Part shown: positions 23,778 to 33,388 of the stretch, in pieces
How positions within the stretch are numbered: the stretch's first letter is position 1
Layout of the letters: each line of letters starts with the position of its first letter
Source of the DNA: DATARR01 sp044868005
Lineage (GTDB): Bacteria > Acidobacteriota > Thermoanaerobaculia > Multivoradales > UBA5704
DNA: 64,000 bases
NCBI GenBank assembly: GCA_044868005.1
Contig: JBIOVX010000215.1
Location: 1 to 64,000, forward strand
Direction of reading: 5' to 3'
Program-made: the position numbers and the translations under genes
The notes under the pieces: generated by a model
Told to the model about the DNA's origin: nothing
Databases searched by the model: none
The model's input: the letters and a program-made list of their open reading frames with translations, nothing else

Positions 23778-24776
23778 ATGGACTACCGCAACCTCGGCCA
23801 TAGCGGCCTCAAGGTCTCGCCCCTCTGCCTGGGCGCGATGATGTTCGGCGGCTGGGGGAACCCGGACCATGCGGAGTGCATCCGCATCATCCACCGGGCG
23901 CTGGACGCCGGCATCAACTTCGTCGACACGTCCAACAACTACTCCGAGGGGGAATCGGAGGTGATCGTCGGCAAGGCGCTGGCGGACCGCCGCGAGCAGG
24001 CCGTGCTCGCCACCAAGGTGTGGGCGCCCATGGGTCCCGGTCCCAACCAGCGGGGGCTCTCGCGCAAGGCCATCCAGGAGCAGGTCGAGCACAGCCTGCG
24101 CCGGCTCGGCACGGAGGTGATCGACCTCTACCAGATCCACCGTCCGGATCCCACGACGCCCGTCGAGGAGACCCTCTCGGCGCTCACCGATCTCGTGCGC
24201 CAGGGCAAGGTGCGCTACCTCGGCCTCTCCACCAACCACTACGACGGCCCGGCGCCGTGGGAGAAGCGCTTCGCGGCCTGGGAGATCGCCGAGACCGTGT
24301 GGATCAGCGAGCGGCGGGGGCTCGAGCGCTTCGTCTCGCTGCAGCCGCCATACAGCATCCTGCGCCGGGTGATGGAGGCCGAGCACTTCCCGATGACGCA
24401 GAAGCTCGGCCTCGCCAACATCGTCTGGAGCCCGCTCGAAGGCGGCTGGCTCACCGGCAAGTACCGGCGGGGGACGGGCAATCCGAAGGACAGCAAGCGG
24501 TCCGTGACCTGGATCGGCGAGCTCGACAATCCCAAGTTCCAGCGCCGCCTCGACATCGTCGAGCAGCTCCTGCCGCTGGCCGAGGCGAAGGGCGTCTCCC
24601 CCGCCCGCTTCGCCAACGCCTGGGCGCTGCGCCATCCCGCCGTGACCTCGGTGATCATCGGCCCGCGCACCCTGGAGCAGCTCGAGGACAGCCTCGGCGC
24701 CCTGGACGTACAGATCACGGACGAAGAAGCCGCGAAGATCGACGAGCTGGTGCCGCCGGGAACCTCGGCCCTGTGA
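23778..24776 (+). CDS. aldo/keto reductase
   Basis: A 332-aa NADPH-dependent TIM-barrel oxidoreductase. FVDTSNNYSEGESE carries the catalytic Asp and Tyr, LATKVW the Lys and YQIHRPD the His. SVIIGPRTLEQLEDSLGAL is the cofactor-binding end. It belongs to the YajO/Tas-like group acting on aldehydes and sugars. ATG 23778 is the first Met that gives the canonical MDYRNLGHSGLKVS start. It opens a four-gene run with the aminotransferase (15 bases downstream), SDR and TMTC-like genes. Confidence 0.9.
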   Translation: MDYRNLGHSGLKVSPLCLGAMMFGGWGNPDHAECIRIIHRALDAGINFVDTSNNYSEGESEVIVGKALADRREQAVLATKVWAPMGPGPNQRGLSRKAIQEQVEHSLRRLGTEVIDLYQIHRPDPTTPVEETLSALTDLVRQGKVRYLGLSTNHYDGPAPWEKRFAAWEIAETVWISERRGLERFVSLQPPYSILRRVMEAEHFPMTQKLGLANIVWSPLEGGWLTGKYRRGTGNPKDSKRSVTWIGELDNPKFQRRLDIVEQLLPLAEAKGVSPARFANAWALRHPAVTSVIIGPRTLEQLEDSLGALDVQITDEEAAKIDELVPPGTSAL

Positions 24777-24790
24777 GGATCGAACCGCCG

Positions 24791-26002
24791 ATGACCTCCA
24801 CCACCGCCTACGCTCCCATCCGCATCGCGAAGCGCATGGAAGACGTCACCTACGCCGTACGCGACGTCGTGCTCCTCGCCCGCCAGGCCCACGCCGCGGG
24901 CAAGAAGATCATCAGCCTGAACATCGGCGATCCCTGCCAGTTCGACTTCCGCACGCCGGAGCCCGTGGTGGAAGCCATCGTCCGCGCCCTGCGCGACAAC
25001 AAGACCTCCTACTCCGCTTCCGAGGGGATCCCCGAAGCGCTGGAGGCCATCCGCCGCGACGCCGAGGAGCGCAAGGGCATCCGATCGATCCAGGGGGTCT
25101 TCGTCGGCCACGGCGCCTCCGAGCCCATCGAGCTGCTGCTCAACGCCATCCTCGAGCCGGGAGAGGCGGTGCTCCTGCCCAGCCCGGGCTACCCGCTCTA
25201 CTCCGCCGTCCTCGCCAAGACGAGCACGCGGGCCATCTACTACCGTCTCGACGAGTCCAACGGCTGGCAGCCGGACGTCGAGCACATCCGCCAGGTGGTT
25301 GAAGAAGGCGCCCGCGCCCTGGTGCTGATCAATCCCAACAATCCCACGGGGTCGGTGGCGGACCGCGCGTGCCTGGAGGCCGTGCTGGAGATCGCGGCGC
25401 AGCACCAGCTCGTGGTGCTCTCCGATGAGATCTACGACCGCATGCTGATCGATCCGGAGACGAGCTTCGTCTCCACCGCCGCGCTGCGCGACGACGTGCC
25501 GGTGGCCACGTTCTGCGGCCTCTCCAAGGTGTGGCTCGGCCCGGGCCTGCGCATCGGCTGGGCCATCCTCTCGGGACCGCGCGAGGTCGTCTCGCCGCTC
25601 GTCGACGCCATGGGCCGGCTGGTCCGCGCGCGGGTGAGCCCCAACCATCCCGGGCAGTGGGCGATCAAGCCGGCGCTCGAAGGGCCGAACCCGCACATCG
25701 CGGAGGTCGCCGCCAAGCTGCGCCGCCGGCGGGACCTCACCGTCGAGCGCTTCAACGCCATCCCCGGCTGGAGCTGTGTGCCGCCGCGCGGCGCCTTCTA
25801 CGCCTTCCCGCGCTTCTCCCTCGGCGACCTCAAGGACACCGAGCTGGTGCGCGACCTGATCCTCCAGTACGGCGTCGTCCTCGTGCACGGCTCGGGCTTC
25901 GGCCAGGACGACTTCAACCACGTGCGCGTCGTCTTCCTGCCGCAGGAGGAGGTGCTGGAGGAGGCGTACGGATATATTGCCGAGTACTCATGCCGGATCT
26001 GA
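24791..26002 (+). CDS. PLP-dependent aminotransferase (AlaA-like, class I/II)
   Basis: A 403-aa fold-type I aminotransferase. NPNNPTGSV, SDEIYDRM and the Schiff-base lysine in GLSKVWLGPGLRIGW are present, along with ISLNIGDPCQFDF near the N-terminus. The overall pattern matches glutamate-pyruvate (alanine) transaminases of the AlaA type, converting pyruvate and glutamate. ATG 24791 is chosen because the longer ORF overlaps the aldo/keto reductase. The 3' end overlaps the SDR gene by 13 bases. Confidence 0.88.
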   Translation: MTSTTAYAPIRIAKRMEDVTYAVRDVVLLARQAHAAGKKIISLNIGDPCQFDFRTPEPVVEAIVRALRDNKTSYSASEGIPEALEAIRRDAEERKGIRSIQGVFVGHGASEPIELLLNAILEPGEAVLLPSPGYPLYSAVLAKTSTRAIYYRLDESNGWQPDVEHIRQVVEEGARALVLINPNNPTGSVADRACLEAVLEIAAQHQLVVLSDEIYDRMLIDPETSFVSTAALRDDVPVATFCGLSKVWLGPGLRIGWAILSGPREVVSPLVDAMGRLVRARVSPNHPGQWAIKPALEGPNPHIAEVAAKLRRRRDLTVERFNAIPGWSCVPPRGAFYAFPRFSLGDLKDTELVRDLILQYGVVLVHGSGFGQDDFNHVRVVFLPQEEVLEEAYGYIAEYSCRI

Positions 26003-26853
26003 AAGGCAAGACCCTCTTCATCACCGGCGCCAGCCGCGGCATCGGCAAGGCCATCGCGCTGCGGGCCGCCGCAGACGGGGCGAACATCGCGATCGTGGCG
26101 AAGACCGCCGAACCGCATCCCAAGCTGCCGGGCACCATCTACAGTGCGGCCGCGGAGATCGAGGCGGCGGGCGGCAAGGCTCTCCCTCTGCAGGTGGACA
26201 TCCGCGACGAGGAGCAGATCGCGCAGGCCGTGGGCCGGACGGTCGAGACCTTCGGCGGCATCGACGTGCTGGTCAACAACGCCAGCGCCATCAATCTGAC
26301 AGGGACGCTCGACACGCCGATGAAGCGCTTCGACCTCATGTGGTCGGTCAACGCGCGCGCCACCTTCGCCTGCTCGCAGGCGTGCATCCCGCATCTCAGG
26401 AAGTCATCGAACCCGCACATCCTCACCCTCTCGCCGCCGCTCAACCTCGATCCGCGATGGTTCAAGGACCACGTCGCCTACACGATCTCGAAATACGGCA
26501 TGAGCCTGTGCGTGCTGGGCATGGCCGAGGAATTCAAGAAGGAAGGGATCGCCGTCAACGCCCTCTGGCCGCGGACGGTGATCGCCACCGCCGCGCTCGC
26601 CATGCTCGGCGGCATGACGCCGACCGAGAATTGCCGCCAGCCCGAGATCGTCGCCGACGCCGCGCACGTGATCCTGACGCGGGACAGCCGCTGTTGCACA
26701 GGGAGCTTCTATATCGACGAAGACGTCCTGCGCGAGGCCGGCGTCACCGACTTCGAGCCCTACGCCGTGCGGCCGGGATCGCCCCTCTACCCCGATCTCT
26801 TCCTCGGCGAGCCTCCTCAGCAGTACGTGCGGCGCGGGACGGAGCCGCGCTAG
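25990..26853 (+). CDS. short-chain dehydrogenase, HSDL2-like
   Basis: A 287-aa SDR. The NADP loop is FITGASRGIGKAIAL, NNAS follows, and YTISKYG is the catalytic YxxxK. The AKTAEPHPKLPGTIYSAA segment and ILTLSPPLNLDPRWF are hallmarks of hydroxysteroid-dehydrogenase-like 2 proteins, often linked to fatty-acid or steroid metabolism. The gene overlaps the aminotransferase by 13 bases, and its TAG stop overlaps the GTG start of the next gene by one base, so the four genes are one operon. Confidence 0.88.
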   Translation: MPDLKGKTLFITGASRGIGKAIALRAAADGANIAIVAKTAEPHPKLPGTIYSAAAEIEAAGGKALPLQVDIRDEEQIAQAVGRTVETFGGIDVLVNNASAINLTGTLDTPMKRFDLMWSVNARATFACSQACIPHLRKSSNPHILTLSPPLNLDPRWFKDHVAYTISKYGMSLCVLGMAEEFKKEGIAVNALWPRTVIATAALAMLGGMTPTENCRQPEIVADAAHVILTRDSRCCTGSFYIDEDVLREAGVTDFEPYAVRPGSPLYPDLFLGEPPQQYVRRGTEPR

Positions 26854-28616
26854 TGGCGCGGAGGAAGCGCGCGCGCTCCGGCGGCGCGCGGCAACGCTCG
26901 TCGCCCGCGGGCGAGCGCAGGACCGGAGCTCTGAAGCAACGCTGGATTTTGGCCCTGGCCGCTCTGGGGCCGGTGCTCGTCTTCGGCTTCACGCTCGGCC
27001 ACGGCTTCATCCTCGACGATTACGTGCTCTTCCGGAACAGCGACTCGCTGCACGACCTCGGCAGCATCGCCGAGGGCTTCAGCCGCGACGTCGGCGCCGT
27101 GCGCAAGGGCACCGAGAGCGTCAACAGCAGCTTCTACCGGCCGGTCTTCCTGGCTTTCTCGACGCTCTATTACACCGTGGCGGGTGGCGAGCCCGCGCCG
27201 TGGCACGCCGCCGCGGTGGCGTTGGCGGGCCTGGTGGGAGCCGCGGCCTGCGCCTGGCTCCTTCGCCTCGGCCTCCCGCCCGCGGCCGCCCTGCTGGCGT
27301 CGCTCGTCTTCTCGCTCCACCCGTCGCACGCCAGCTCCGTGGCGTGGCCCTCGGGCCTGCAGGAGCTGCTCGTGGCCCTGTTCGCTTTCCTCGCCGTGCT
27401 CGCCCTGCTGTGGCGCGAGGGCGAGGGGGACGCGGCGCCCATCGCGCTCGCCACGTTCTGCGCGGCGCTCGCCATGCTGAGCAAGGAGGTCGGCGTCGCG
27501 CTGCTGCCCCTCGTCGCCGTATGGGCTCTCGTCACCCGCCGCAGCGAGCCGGCGCGCTCGCGGCGGCTGCTGCGCGCGAGCGGAGCCTTCGCCGTGCTCA
27601 CCCTGGGCTATCTCGCGGCGCGTTTCGCCGTGCTCGGCTCGCTGGCGCGTCCATGGCCGGACGCTCCGGGCTTCCGCGAAGCCGTGCTCTCCGTGCCGCT
27701 CGCGGCGGTCACCTATCTCCGCCTGCTGCTGTGGCCGATCGACTTCTCCTTCTTCCGGCCGGAACGTCCCGTCTCCGGGCTGCTTTCCGCCGCCGTGCTG
27801 CTGCCCGCCGCGGCGCTGGCCGTGCTCGGCGCGCTCGCCTTCTGGGGGGTACGGCGGCGCCGGGAGATCCTCTTGCCGCTGGCCTGGTTCGCCGTCTGGC
27901 TGCTGCCCGTCCTCAACCTCTGGGTGCTCAGCCGGCAGTGGATGGTCGCCGACCGCTACCTCTTCCTCCCCTCCCTCGCCCTGCCCTGGCTGCTCGTCCT
28001 GCTGCTGCCGCAGCGGAGCGTGCTCGCGGTGCTGGCGGGGCTCGCCGTAGTGTTCGGCCTGCTCAGCGTGCGCTATGCGGCGGTCTTCCGCGACGAGCGC
28101 ACCTTCGTGGCGGCGATGGAGCGGAGCGATCCCGACAATTCGGTGGTCCAGGCCGAGAAGGCGCGGCTGCTCCTCAACGACGGCCGGCGCGGCCCGGCGC
28201 TCGCGGCGCTGCGGAGGGCCGTGGAGCTCGATCCGACCGCCGCGGGCTCGATGACCTGGCTGGCCGAGCTGGAGCTGCAGGACGGCAACTTCGCCGCCGC
28301 CGAAGCCCTCTATCGGCGGGCGCTCGTCATCGTTCCTTCCGACAGCAAGGGGCTCAAGCGGCTGGCGCTGGCCCTGGCGCGGCAAGGGCAGAGGCAGCGG
28401 GCGTACGCGGTGGCGGCCGAAGCGGCGCGGCGCTGGCCGGAGGATTTCGAGTCGCAATTGCTGCACGCGCTCTTTCTCCACGCCGCGGGCGAGCTGCAGC
28501 AGGCCGAAGCCGCTTTCGAACGGGCTCGCCGCCTGCGCTCCGGCGATCCGGCCGTGGCTGGCGGGCTTGACGCCCTCGCCGCGCGGCTGCTGCCCGGGAT
28601 GTTTCCGGGAGGTTGA
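26853..28616 (+). CDS. TMTC/PMT-like polytopic membrane protein with C-terminal TPR repeats
   Basis: A 587-aa protein. A first helix leads to HGFILDDYVLF, an acidic DD loop typical of GT-C mannosyltransferases. About ten hydrophobic segments follow up to residue 410, then TPR-like helices (LLNDGRRGPALAALRRAVELDP, NFAAAEALYRRALVIVPSD, RARRLRSGDPA). The layout matches TMTC/YfhO-like O-glycosyltransferases of bacteria, acting on the outer face of the inner membrane with a lipid-linked sugar. Substrate and protein target are unknown. It starts at GTG 26853, coupled (TAGTG) to the SDR. Confidence 0.8.
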   Translation: MARRKRARSGGARQRSSPAGERRTGALKQRWILALAALGPVLVFGFTLGHGFILDDYVLFRNSDSLHDLGSIAEGFSRDVGAVRKGTESVNSSFYRPVFLAFSTLYYTVAGGEPAPWHAAAVALAGLVGAAACAWLLRLGLPPAAALLASLVFSLHPSHASSVAWPSGLQELLVALFAFLAVLALLWREGEGDAAPIALATFCAALAMLSKEVGVALLPLVAVWALVTRRSEPARSRRLLRASGAFAVLTLGYLAARFAVLGSLARPWPDAPGFREAVLSVPLAAVTYLRLLLWPIDFSFFRPERPVSGLLSAAVLLPAAALAVLGALAFWGVRRRREILLPLAWFAVWLLPVLNLWVLSRQWMVADRYLFLPSLALPWLLVLLLPQRSVLAVLAGLAVVFGLLSVRYAAVFRDERTFVAAMERSDPDNSVVQAEKARLLLNDGRRGPALAALRRAVELDPTAAGSMTWLAELELQDGNFAAAEALYRRALVIVPSDSKGLKRLALALARQGQRQRAYAVAAEAARRWPEDFESQLLHALFLHAAGELQQAEAAFERARRLRSGDPAVAGGLDALAARLLPGMFPGG

Positions 28617-28623
28617 GCTGTGC

Positions 28624-30084
28624 CTACCGGCACTTGATCGTCTGCTTCTTCCCCGCCAGCAGGTCCGTGGGGTCCGACTCCGAAAAACGGACGGTGATGC
28701 GGTGCTTGCGGCCGTCCTTGAGCGCGGCGGGGAGGGGCCAGACGAATCCGTGGCGGCCGTCGCCCTTGCCCGTGCTCACGAGATCCGGCCGGAGCTGGTT
28801 GGCCGGGATCGTCGCGCGGTAGACGTCGTCGACGAGCACGTCCACGCTGGTCGGCGTATTCGGGAACATCGGATCCCAGGCCCAGCCGCGGACATCGGTG
28901 CAGCTCGTGCTCTCGAGCGTGCCTTGGAAAGCGCAGCTATTGGCGGGACCGCCGAAGGTGGGCGGCAAGACCGCATCCTCCCCGGCCCAGTAGTACAGGT
29001 GCCAGCGGCCGAGCTGCACGTTCACCTGCTCGTCGTAGGATCTGCCGTCCGAGATCTGGCCGACGACCACTTCGGGCTCGACGATGGTGCGGCCGGGGGT
29101 CTTGAGGAACGCCCCGTCGCGCACGTAATAGCTCCAGGGCGCGCCATTGGGATGGTCGGGCGCCGGCCAGACGCGGCCGGTGCGCCGCCAATTGAGCCCG
29201 ATCTCGGCGGCTCCTCCCTCGGAGATCCACTCGGCGATGGCGCTGCCGCCGCCGAACTTCGTCGCCAGCAGCAGCATCTTGCCGTCCTTGGTGCGCGCGA
29301 TGTCGGAGATCAGGAAGGGCGCCTGGGTGAGCCCCTCGAAGCGCACGCAGCCGTCCGGAGTCGAGCTGACGACGGAAAGATCCGCGGCAACGCGATGCCG
29401 CACGTATCCGGAGGGACAGGCCGGGTAGTTGCCGTCGCCGTGGTAGATGTAGAGGTCGCCGTTGGGATGCTGGGTCAGGATGGGATCGACGCCGCTACCT
29501 TCGCCGGGACAACTGGCGATCTGGCCGCAGGCGGGATTGATCGGCTTCACCCAGGTGCCGGTGACCTGGGTGGGAGCGGCGCGTGCCACCAGGTCCACCA
29601 GGTCGAGCCGACTCACGCGATCGGTGTTGGGCTTGTGGAAGGGCAGGAACGTCGTGGTCAGCCCGATCCGCCACTTGCCGTTATAGAAGAGCGCCGACGG
29701 AAAACCGAGCTCGGCTTCCTTGCGGCTCGGCTGGCGTGCGAAGTCGTTGGTGGCCCAGATAGGCCGGAACCGCGGCGACGCCGGCCTTCCCGCGGCCGGA
29801 TAGTTCAGGGAGAAGATGCCCTCCCAGTGCTTGCTGCCGAAGCAGCACCGGCCGGTGCCGACCAGCAGCGTGACGTCGCCGTTGGCGAGCTGGATCGGCT
29901 CCGCGCCCTGGAGGTAGTTCAGGGGGTCCGGAGTGTACTTGGGAGGCACGCAGGTGGGGCGTGTCTTGATGAACCCCGTCGTGCCGTCGAACGCGACGGC
30001 CTCGTCGACGCTCGGAACCGGTTGCGCGAAAGCCGCGCCTGGCAGTGCCGCCAGCAGCACCAACGACCCGATCAGCTGTTTCAT
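28624..30084 (-). CDS. secreted propeller-like protein of unknown function
   Basis: A 486-aa exported protein with a clear signal peptide (KQLIGSLVLLAALPGAAFAQ). The body has repeated strand-rich segments (LANGDVTLLVGTG, PNGDLYIYHGDGN, DGKMLLLATKFGG, GRWHLYYWAGED) suggesting a five-bladed propeller such as in GH43/GH32-like folds. I cannot place a catalytic triad. Residues about 415-486 form a separate beta domain (RGWAWDPMFPNTPTSVDVLV, ending RITVRFSESDPTDLLAGKKQ) that recurs in secreted proteins of this type of bacterium. It ends 8 bases from the convergent TMTC-like gene. Confidence 0.65.
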   Translation of the reverse strand: MKQLIGSLVLLAALPGAAFAQPVPSVDEAVAFDGTTGFIKTRPTCVPPKYTPDPLNYLQGAEPIQLANGDVTLLVGTGRCCFGSKHWEGIFSLNYPAAGRPASPRFRPIWATNDFARQPSRKEAELGFPSALFYNGKWRIGLTTTFLPFHKPNTDRVSRLDLVDLVARAAPTQVTGTWVKPINPACGQIASCPGEGSGVDPILTQHPNGDLYIYHGDGNYPACPSGYVRHRVAADLSVVSSTPDGCVRFEGLTQAPFLISDIARTKDGKMLLLATKFGGGSAIAEWISEGGAAEIGLNWRRTGRVWPAPDHPNGAPWSYYVRDGAFLKTPGRTIVEPEVVVGQISDGRSYDEQVNVQLGRWHLYYWAGEDAVLPPTFGGPANSCAFQGTLESTSCTDVRGWAWDPMFPNTPTSVDVLVDDVYRATIPANQLRPDLVSTGKGDGRHGFVWPLPAALKDGRKHRITVRFSESDPTDLLAGKKQTIKCR

Positions 30085-30181
30085 GCTGATTCGGCATTTT
30101 AATGCAGCGCGCCGGGTTTGTCTAGCGGTGTCCGATCCCGCTGAAAAGGAAGGCAGCGGCGGGATCGGCATCCGGCGCCTT

Positions 30182-30643
30182 CTACGGCTTCTTGCTATCG
30201 ACGATGTCCGCCTGCAACGGGGCAATCGCCGCGAAGAGCTCCTCGCGCTCCTTCGTTCCCACCTTGAACTTGTCAAGGGTGGCCACCAGGTGCTTGACCG
30301 CGGTATCCCAATGGGCCTGCGAGATGCCCATGCCCGCGTGCGAGTCCTTCATGCTCTTGCCGGTGTAGAAACAGGGGCCGCCGGCGGCCTGGCAGAGCTG
30401 CTCGACGACGAGCTGGCGGATGCGCTGCAGCGACTGGGTGCTGTGGCCGACGAAGAAACGCGAGAGCTCAGGATCGCCGGCCATGCGGCCGATGAAGTCG
30501 TCGGTCACGGCGGCGATGGCGTCGTATCCGCCGAGGCGCTTGTAGAGCGTGGCCTGGCCCTCGGCCGGCTGGGCGGCGAGCGGCACGGCGGCGAGAGCGA
30601 ACAGGAGCGCGAGCGCCGAGGCGCAAAGGATTCCTCTCTTCAT
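30182..30643 (-). CDS. exported group 1 truncated haemoglobin
   Basis: A 153-aa protein with a signal peptide (about 1-25, ending AAVPLAAQ) and a 2-on-2 globin domain. LYKRLGGYDAIAAVTDDFIGRM and LSRFF are the B/C-helix hallmarks. GGPCFYTGKSMKDSHAGMGIS contains the proximal haem His, followed by HWD. Truncated globins bind oxygen or NO. A periplasmic location is less usual but recurs in Gram-negative genomes. ATG 30643 is supported by GGAGGG upstream. Confidence 0.9.
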   Translation of the reverse strand: MKRGILCASALALLFALAAVPLAAQPAEGQATLYKRLGGYDAIAAVTDDFIGRMAGDPELSRFFVGHSTQSLQRIRQLVVEQLCQAAGGPCFYTGKSMKDSHAGMGISQAHWDTAVKHLVATLDKFKVGTKEREELFAAIAPLQADIVDSKKP

Positions 30644-30709
30644 GACTCCCTCCTTGATAGGTCCACGTCTAGTACGCGAGAGGGAATGATATCGGATGAG
30701 GATGAGCGG

Positions 30710-32707
30710 TCACGGCAGCTCGGCGCGCGGCTTGCCGAGCAGGTAGTGCTCGAACCAGGAGATCTCGGCGCGCATCTTCGTCCGCTTGTGCGACGGCTTG
30801 CTGAAGACGTGGCCTTCACCCGGAAAGACCAGATGCTCCACCGTCACGCCGCGCGCGAGGAGGGCGCGATACAGCTCGTCGCCCTGGCGAGGGGCGTCGC
30901 CGTCGCTCTCTCCCGAGACGATCAGGGTGGGGGTCTTGATCTTCTCCACGTTGCCCACCGGCGACTCGCGCAGCCAGAGATCGCGGTCCGTCCAGGGAGA
31001 CGTGCCCTTGTAGAACGCCTCGGCCCAGAGCGGTCCCCGGGGCGAGGCGTACACCGCGAGGTCGTCCCACACGCCGGCGCCCGTGGAGACGGCGCGGAAC
31101 AGGTTGGTGCGGCCGAGCAGGCACTTGGAGAGCCCGCCACCGGCGCTGTAGCCCATGAGGCCCAGGCGCTCGCGGTCCGCCCAGCCGCGGGCGACGAGGC
31201 TCTCGACGCCGAGGATGACGTCCTGCGACGGTCGCGAGCAACGCCGGCCTTCGATGCCCTGGGAGAAGGCATCGCCCCGGCCCGCGCTGCCGCGGTAGTT
31301 CGGATTGAGCACGAGGAAGCCCCGCGCGGCGAGGACGGTGGGGAAAGAGAGAGACGACGCCTGGAGCGACACGGCCTCCGTGCGCGCCGCGCTGAACGGG
31401 CCGCCGTGCAGGTCGACGATCAACGGCAATCCTTTCTCCCCCTTGCGGCCCGGCGGCCAGTAGAGCACGCCTTCGACGGTGCCGCCCTCGCCGTCGTCCC
31501 ACGATACGGTCTCGATCTCCGGCAGGGGCTGGCGATTGAACGCGGCGTTGAAGTCGGTCACCGGATGGGCCTTGGCGAGGCCGTCCGCGCCGCGGGCGAC
31601 GAAGATCTCGGGGAACCGGCGCGGGTCCGTGGCGACGAAGGCGAGAACGCCACCGTCCCGCGAGGCCGAGAGGTTGTACACCCCGCCGGGATTGTCGAGG
31701 AGCGTCCGCACCGTTCCCGCCTCGGGCTCGACGCGCGAGACGCGCATGTGGGTGGAGACGTTGGCGGTGACGAGCAGCGAGCCGTCGGGGAGAGGCACGA
31801 CCTGCTTGACGTAGCCTTCGAGGTCCGGACTGACGCGGGCGAGACGGCTGTAGCCTTCGAGGCGGTGCAGCCGTGCCTCGGTGTTGGTGTACCTCCCCTT
31901 CTCCTCGCCCGGCCCGGCGGCGAAGAGGTCCTTGCCCGCCCAGGCAAGGCTCTCTTCGAAGATCATGTTGTCGGTGAGCTGGGGTCCGATCGCCTGCGGG
32001 CCCAGCGGCAGGAGGAAGACCTCGTTGGTCTCCACCGTTCCCACGGAGTCATATCCCAGGGCCGCCAGCCACCAGCCGTCCGGGGAGACGGCGAGCGCCA
32101 CCGGCAAGTCGAAGGGTAAGGAAGCGATGCGGTCCGCTTTGCCGTCGGCGAGCGCGAGGCGATAGGGGTTCGGCTTCGGCGGCGGACCGGCGAGCCGGCG
32201 GATGTCGCCGTAGAAATCCCGCCGGTTCTGCCGAGCTTCGGCCGTCTCCTCCGGCGGCTCGCCGGCGACGAAGATCAGGCCGGAGCCGTCCGGCAGCCAA
32301 TCGTAGACATCGATGCCGTTCTCGAACCGGGCAGGGTCGGTGAGCCGCCGCGGCGTCTTCCCAGTGGCGGGCTCCAGCACGAAGAGCTGAGCGGCCTCGC
32401 CATCCGCGGCCGAGAGGAAGGAAAGGAGGCGACCGTCCGGGGACCAGCGCAGTCCCGTGTACGCTCCCGTCTCCGCCAGACGCACAGGACGGGCCTGGCC
32501 GGAGAGATCGAGCGTCCAGACGGCAAAGGCCTCGCGGTCGCGCGCGAAATCGTTGCTGCGGGTGATGAAGGCGAGGCGGGCGCCGTCCGGCGAGACCTGC
32601 ACCTCGTCGAACGAGATCTCGCCGAGCGCGGTGTCGACGTCGCCGAGATCGGCGCGCGCGCCGGGTGCGAGGAACAAGAGGAGAACGGCAGCCAGGCTGG
32701 CTCGCAC
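30710..32707 (-). CDS. secreted S9 prolyl-oligopeptidase family serine peptidase
   Basis: A 665-aa exported peptidase. After a signal peptide (about 1-19), residues 20-400 form a TolB-like seven-bladed propeller (VSPDGARLAFITRS, WSPDGRLLSFLS). The C-terminal alpha/beta-hydrolase domain has the nucleophile in GYSAGGG, the Asp in SGESDGDAP and the His in PGEGHVF. It is related to dipeptidyl-peptidase/acylaminoacyl-peptidases, cleaving short peptides in the periplasm. It lies 12 bases downstream of the asparaginase gene on the same strand, so the two may share a transcript and act in peptide or amino-acid use. Confidence 0.92.
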   Translation of the reverse strand: MRASLAAVLLLFLAPGARADLGDVDTALGEISFDEVQVSPDGARLAFITRSNDFARDREAFAVWTLDLSGQARPVRLAETGAYTGLRWSPDGRLLSFLSAADGEAAQLFVLEPATGKTPRRLTDPARFENGIDVYDWLPDGSGLIFVAGEPPEETAEARQNRRDFYGDIRRLAGPPPKPNPYRLALADGKADRIASLPFDLPVALAVSPDGWWLAALGYDSVGTVETNEVFLLPLGPQAIGPQLTDNMIFEESLAWAGKDLFAAGPGEEKGRYTNTEARLHRLEGYSRLARVSPDLEGYVKQVVPLPDGSLLVTANVSTHMRVSRVEPEAGTVRTLLDNPGGVYNLSASRDGGVLAFVATDPRRFPEIFVARGADGLAKAHPVTDFNAAFNRQPLPEIETVSWDDGEGGTVEGVLYWPPGRKGEKGLPLIVDLHGGPFSAARTEAVSLQASSLSFPTVLAARGFLVLNPNYRGSAGRGDAFSQGIEGRRCSRPSQDVILGVESLVARGWADRERLGLMGYSAGGGLSKCLLGRTNLFRAVSTGAGVWDDLAVYASPRGPLWAEAFYKGTSPWTDRDLWLRESPVGNVEKIKTPTLIVSGESDGDAPRQGDELYRALLARGVTVEHLVFPGEGHVFSKPSHKRTKMRAEISWFEHYLLGKPRAELP

Positions 32708-32719
32708 GGGGAATCTCCT

Positions 32720-33235
32720 TCAGGCTTTCACGAAGGTGCCGCGCTCGGGGTCCTTGCGCACGCCCGGGAACGCCAGCACCCGGCCGTGGGCCGCGCAGTA
32801 GACGCCGGGCGGCAGCACGCCGGCGGCGAAGATCGCTTCCGTCAGGTTCTGCAGCGCGTCGGACTGTTTCATCTCGAACGGCCGCATGGCGCCGGTGAGG
32901 ACGATCGGCACCCGCGGGCCGCCGAGGTTCTCGTGCAGATGCTGGCCGGTGAGCGCGAGGGTGTCCGTGCCGTGGAGGATGACGATGCCGGCGGTCCTCC
33001 CCTCGTCGCAGGCGCCCGACGCCCGCACCGCCTCCAGGATGCGGGAGCGGTCCGCTTCGGTCATGTCGAGGCTGTCCTTGCTCATCAGCTCGAAGACGCT
33101 GACCTCCGTCTCTTCGAGGCGCAGCTCGGAGAGCATCCGCCGCACGATGGAGCGCCGGTTGGCGAGCTCGCCGCTCTGCTCGTCGTAGGTCTTCTCGATG
33201 GTGCCGCCGGTGGTGATGAGGGTGATGTTACGCAC
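32720..33235 (-). CDS. short asparaginase-family protein
   Basis: A 171-aa protein matching only the N-terminal domain of bacterial L-asparaginases. LITTGGTIEKT has the first catalytic Thr, ILHGTDTLALTG the Thr-Asp pair, and VLTGAMRPF follows. Typical asparaginases are about 330 aa with a second domain, but half-length family members exist as independent proteins, so this need not be a truncation. Activity on asparagine is unproven. It starts at GTG 33235 with no longer alternative. Confidence 0.8.
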   Translation of the reverse strand: MRNITLITTGGTIEKTYDEQSGELANRRSIVRRMLSELRLEETEVSVFELMSKDSLDMTEADRSRILEAVRASGACDEGRTAGIVILHGTDTLALTGQHLHENLGGPRVPIVLTGAMRPFEMKQSDALQNLTEAIFAAGVLPPGVYCAAHGRVLAFPGVRKDPERGTFVKA

Positions 33236-33388
33236 GGGTGGGGACTTTATCCTCCCGACGGGCTTTGGGGGAGGGGGTCAGATGGAGGAGGTCACCATGT
33301 AAACGTCCTCGAACAGCGGGTCCTGGCTTCCGCGAGCCTTCCAGGTCGGATATGATGTTCCCGCTATTTCTCAAGCGCCAGGATGAAT

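Noticed and set aside
33351..33356. TATGAT as a promoter for the 33389 operon
   Set aside because: The -10 is fair, but no acceptable -35 lies at 16-18 bases, so it is not listed as a feature.
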